From Nitrospirota bacterium (lineage in GTDB: Bacteria; Nitrospirota; Nitrospiria; Nitrospirales; NS-4), in contig VBOK01000189.1 in assembly GCA_005877565.1 (NCBI GenBank), positions 1 through 20,994 on the forward strand: 20,994 nt of DNA, given 5' to 3'. The notes under the pieces were generated by a model. The model was given only the letters and a program-made list of their open reading frames with translations, was not told where the DNA came from and ran no database searches. Below are positions 19,926 to 20,994 of this stretch, one piece after another. The stretch's first letter is position 1, and each line of letters opens with the position of its first letter. A program made the position numbers and the translations under genes.

Positions 19926-20309
19926 ATGCCGACGATCAATCAACTGGTGAGGCACGGGCGCAAGCTCACCAGAAGCAAGACCAAGAGCCCGGCGCTGATG
20001 CGATCGCCTCAGAGACGTGGAGTCTGCATCCGGGTGTACACGACGACGCCGAAAAAGCCGAATTCGGCCCTACGGAAAGTTGCCCGGGTGAGGCTCACGA
20101 ATGGCATGGAGGTCACGACCTACATTCCGGGCGTTGGGCACAACTTGCAGGAACACTCCATCGTCCTGGTCAGAGGCGGGCGCGTCAAGGATCTGCCCGG
20201 CGTCCGGTATCATCTGGTGCGCGGCGCCCTCGACGCGGTGGGGGTGCAAAACCGGCGTCAAGGTCGTTCCAAGTATGGCGCCAAGCAGCAGAAGCCCGGA
20301 GCCGCATGA
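19926..20309 (+). CDS. rpsL: 30S ribosomal protein S12
   Basis: A 127-residue small-subunit protein at the decoding centre. It begins MPTINQLVRHGR. It contains RGVCIRVYTTTPKKPNSALR (31-50), GHNLQEHS and VRGGRVKDLPGVRYH (82-96). Lys43 and Lys88, sites of classical streptomycin-resistance mutations in E. coli, are wild type, and Asp89, the usual methylthiolation site, is present. ATG 19926 is the family start and is preceded by GGAAGG; an in-frame ATG upstream would lie near the transcription start. rpsG follows after 24 nt. Confidence 0.98.
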   Translation: MPTINQLVRHGRKLTRSKTKSPALMRSPQRRGVCIRVYTTTPKKPNSALRKVARVRLTNGMEVTTYIPGVGHNLQEHSIVLVRGGRVKDLPGVRYHLVRGALDAVGVQNRRQGRSKYGAKQQKPGAA

Positions 20310-20333
20310 GGGCCATGGCGGGGAGACGCTGAG

Positions 20334-20804
20334 ATGCCGAGGCGGCGCAGTATAGTTCCCCGGGAGGCGGCACCCGATCCCCGGCACCACGACAAGCTGA
20401 TCGGCAAGTTCATCAATACCCTGATGAAACAGGGGAAGAAGAGCACGGCCGAACACATTTGCTACGGCGCGTTTGATTTGATTCAGGAGAGCGCCCACGA
20501 GGATCCGCTGAAGATCTTTCGGACGGCGGTCGAGAACGTCAAGCCGGTCGTCGAGGTCAAGTCCCGGCGCGTAGGAGGCGCGTCCTATCAGGTGCCTGTG
20601 GAGATCCGTCCGGTCCGACGCGTGGCCTTGGCTTTCCGATGGATTCAGGAGTCGGCGCACGCACGGGCCGGCAAGAGCATGATGGATAAACTGGCGCGGG
20701 AACTCATGGATGCGGCCAACAACACCGGCGCGGCTGTCAAGAAGCGCGAAGATGTCCACCGGATGGCCGAGGCCAATCGGGCCTTCGCCCATTACCGGTG
20801 GTGA
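20334..20804 (+). CDS. rpsG: 30S ribosomal protein S7
   Basis: A 156-residue small-subunit head protein that nucleates assembly on 16S rRNA and lines the E site. It begins MPRRRSIVPREAAPDP. It contains FINTLMKQGKKSTAEHI, ENVKPVVEVKSRRVGGASYQ (67-86) and VPVEIRPVRR, and ends with ANRAFAHYRW, the classic S7 C-terminus. GGGGAGA upstream acts as ribosome binding site. It is co-transcribed with rpsL. fusA, which normally follows, is absent; instead a 181-nt spacer leads to an apparent tuf. Confidence 0.98.
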   Translation: MPRRRSIVPREAAPDPRHHDKLIGKFINTLMKQGKKSTAEHICYGAFDLIQESAHEDPLKIFRTAVENVKPVVEVKSRRVGGASYQVPVEIRPVRRVALAFRWIQESAHARAGKSMMDKLARELMDAANNTGAAVKKREDVHRMAEANRAFAHYRW

Positions 20805-20985
20805 GAAAGGAACTGACACAGTCTGCCAGTCAGATAGTGCATGTGACGTTCTAGTCGACAAGCCTGTCAGACAGACTATTCAGTTTTTGAGATCCTGCGG
20901 ACAAACCACACGCTGGTGACCACGGGTCCCGGCGACAGCATCAAGCGCCGTCACGCGGTGTGAGGCGGCGAGCACGGGGGACGTT
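20805..20985 (+). other. Spacer between rpsG and the second tuf
   Basis: No ORF with a ribosome binding site. It contains an imperfect direct repeat CTGnCAGnCAGA (20823-20834 and 20864-20875, 41 bp apart) and AGTCTG/CAGACT arms (20820-20825 and 20872-20877) followed by a T5 run at 20884-20888. No convincing sigma70 promoter was found. The last 10 nt before the ATG match the first tuf leader. Confidence 0.4.
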
Positions 20986-20994
20986 ATGGCGAAG
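20986..20994 (+). CDS. tuf: Start of a second elongation factor Tu gene, cut by the right edge
   Basis: Only ATG GCG AAG (Met-Ala-Lys) is present. Identification rests on GGGGGACGTTATGGCGAAG (20976-20994), which is identical over 19 nt to the leader and first codons of the tuf at 6946. The position after rpsL-rpsG fits a str-operon tuf copy. A fusA start would not be expected to share this leader exactly. Confidence 0.75.

Overview
This 21 kb window is a GC-rich bacterial chromosome segment. It most likely comes from Nitrospira or a close relative in phylum Nitrospirota. That assignment rests on the overall gene order and on an EF-Tu whose switch I region is unusual in a way I associate from memory with Nitrospira; no database search was run. 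No rRNA, CRISPR array, transposase, integrase or phage gene was seen.

Left part (1-6040): ordinary metabolic and membrane genes. On the minus strand, purC (SAICAR synthase) is followed closely by an ArsB/NhaD-type 12-TM-class transporter, a 74-residue single-TM protein, and then a separate promoter driving a gene cut by the left edge. Divergent from purC is a PA0069-like radical SAM protein. It converges on an exported 5'-nucleotidase-family metallophosphatase, which in turn diverges from a DedA-family membrane protein through a compact back-to-back promoter region.

Central part (6041-19803): one long plus-strand translation/transcription cluster. A perfect-consensus sigma70 promoter (6105-6133) precedes tRNA-Tyr, tRNA-Gly, tRNA-Thr, tuf, rpmG, tRNA-Trp, secE, nusG, rplK, rplA, rplJ-rplL, rpoB and rpoC. 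This is the classic tufB-secE-nusG-rplKAJL-rpoBC order. The standout is that rplJ (L10) and rplL (L7/L12) are joined in frame without a stop codon, while rplL keeps its own strong Shine-Dalgarno and ATG. Two related inverted-repeat elements sit in the transcribed spacers, each ending 8 nt before a tRNA.

Right part (19804-20994): a second strong promoter drives rpsL and rpsG (str operon). After a 181-nt spacer, the first three codons of what is almost certainly a second tuf copy appear at the right edge, identified by 19 nt identical to the start of the first tuf. fusA is not between rpsG and this tuf, where it commonly lies in bacteria.

No stretch longer than 300 bases lacks a gene. The longest (6041-6331) holds the operon promoter and an untranslated leader.
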